Assembly (NCBI GenBank): GCA_030765055.1
Contig: CM060958.1
Location: forward strand, 80,670,068-80,734,067
DNA length: 64,000 nucleotides
Direction of reading: 5' to 3'
Origin: Mantis religiosa
Lineage: Eukaryota > Arthropoda > Insecta > Mantodea > Mantidae
The position numbers and the translations under genes were made by a program. The notes below the pieces were generated by a model. That model did no database searches and was not told the origin of the DNA. It was given only the letters and a program-made list of their open reading frames with translations. Positions 63,346 to 64,000 of this stretch are shown here, piece after piece; the first letter of the stretch is position 1; every line of letters starts with the position of its first letter.

Positions 63346-64000
63346 TTCTTTAAGACTTTAAAACGTTGCAGCGGTTTCGACCAAAATCCAGCATTCAACT
63401 CTAGTGGAGAGCTACTGCCTAGCTCAGAATATTATTATATCATTCCATTTCATACAATTAATTATTTAATTTTAAGTGAAACCTAAAAATGCTCGCTAGA
63501 TCGTTATTTCTTTTTCCAACTAGCAGTAGTTCGAAGATTCCCAATATAAGAAAAATTACGTTTTTACAGCCTCAGAAACTAACACAGGAATACCTAATTT
63601 ATAAAAATTGACATCAATCTTGGAGTAATGCCACAATCCAATTTAGTACATCTTTATCTTTTTGCTTGTGTTCAGATATTTTCTCTATTTTTGTTACTGA
63701 GAAGGTTACACTGATTTCAAAACCCTCCAAAGAAACGTAAGAATATTTGACAATTGCTAAATAGCGATAAACCATCAAACCACTGTCAACAGCAGGTAAA
63801 TTAATGGCATTTATAGAAACTTCTACAGCATACAAGATTAAACAAAATTTTATACTGTAAACCAATGTCATTAGAAACTAAATAAACTAATATGAAACAC
63901 TACTATAAATTCTGTTTCAACAATAATTAACGACAGAATAGAAATCAAATTTGTGTTGGTTATACTTAATTATAAAAGTAGCAGCGTTCTGCATGTAGTT

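Larger units (their letters stand above)
61876..64000. other. Downstream intergenic sequence
   Basis: 62070-62115 carries a SINE-1-like 3' end ('CGATATAACTTAACGTTGGG'). The rest is T-rich with two microsatellites. The - strand 85-codon frame at 63614-63871 has no domain I recognise and no supporting splice or repeat evidence. If the array continues, the next paralogue's exons lie beyond the window. Confidence 0.4.

Noticed and set aside
63614..63871. 85-codon - strand ORF as a neighbouring gene
   Set aside because: No domain, no splice support and an AT-rich setting; not enough evidence.

Overview
This is a eukaryotic, insect-type window: AT-rich, with long introns, GT-AG splice sites, no operons, and transposon remnants of almost every class. 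The organism is most likely a cockroach or other blattodean. That is an inference from the repeat families I recall (tRNA-derived SINEs with the conserved core 'CCCGAGTTCGAATCTCGG', CGGBP1-like hAT elements, Penelope-like elements) and not a proven assignment.

Host genes. One host gene can be assembled completely. It encodes a methuselah-like/secretin-family seven-transmembrane receptor on the + strand in six coding exons: 19857-20128, 31313-32126, 38997-39129, 45007-45510, 47924-48289 and 61012-61187. The splice phases (2,0,1,1,1) all agree and give 2265 nt, i.e. 754 residues plus a stop. Exon 1 holds the signal peptide and an Asn/Glu/Phe/Tyr repeat. Exon 2 holds a somatomedin-B-like Cys knot and a large Cys-rich ectodomain. 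Exon 3 holds a short Cys linker. Exon 4 holds the stalk and TM1-3, exon 5 TM4-6, and exon 6 TM7 and the cytoplasmic tail. A second, partial gene is seen at 5047-5168. It is only the TM7/tail exon of a paralogue, with the same splice phase as exon 6, so the window lies in a tandem array of these receptors. Positions 1-5046 are then probably its last intron, and 5169 to about 19800 holds the intergenic region and possibly a 5' UTR intron of the second gene.

Mobile elements, region by region. 1-5.0 kb: an inverted duplication of a Tc1/mariner-like transposase end, SINEs and a Penelope-like (PLE) 3' end. 8-13 kb: LTR-like repeats and an RT-bearing LINE interrupted by a SINE with a perfect target-site duplication. 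13-19.5 kb: two PIF/Harbinger elements with TAA target sites, a PLE foldback, a mariner and an inverted pair of tRNA-like repeats just before exon 1. Intron 1 (20-31 kb): a long-TIR element, a hAT, a MITE dimer, several SINEs and LINE 3' ends. Intron 2: a mariner containing a MITE, a deleted mariner, and a CGGBP1-like hAT split by a PLE. Intron 3: a sister of the deleted mariner, a full-length mariner, a second mariner-like fragment, a LINE end and a PLE GIY-YIG domain. Intron 4: a mariner containing a LINE, ending 47 bp before exon 5. Intron 5 (48-61 kb): two sibling TIR elements, one carrying a 341-bp (AAT)n tract, a Crypton-like fragment, a hAT and an LTR.

None of the transposon genes looks intact. 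I see no clearly new biochemical system. The points most worth checking are the receptor array itself and the way transposons sit against its exons: direct-repeat mariners bracket exon 3, and a mariner abuts the exon 5 acceptor.
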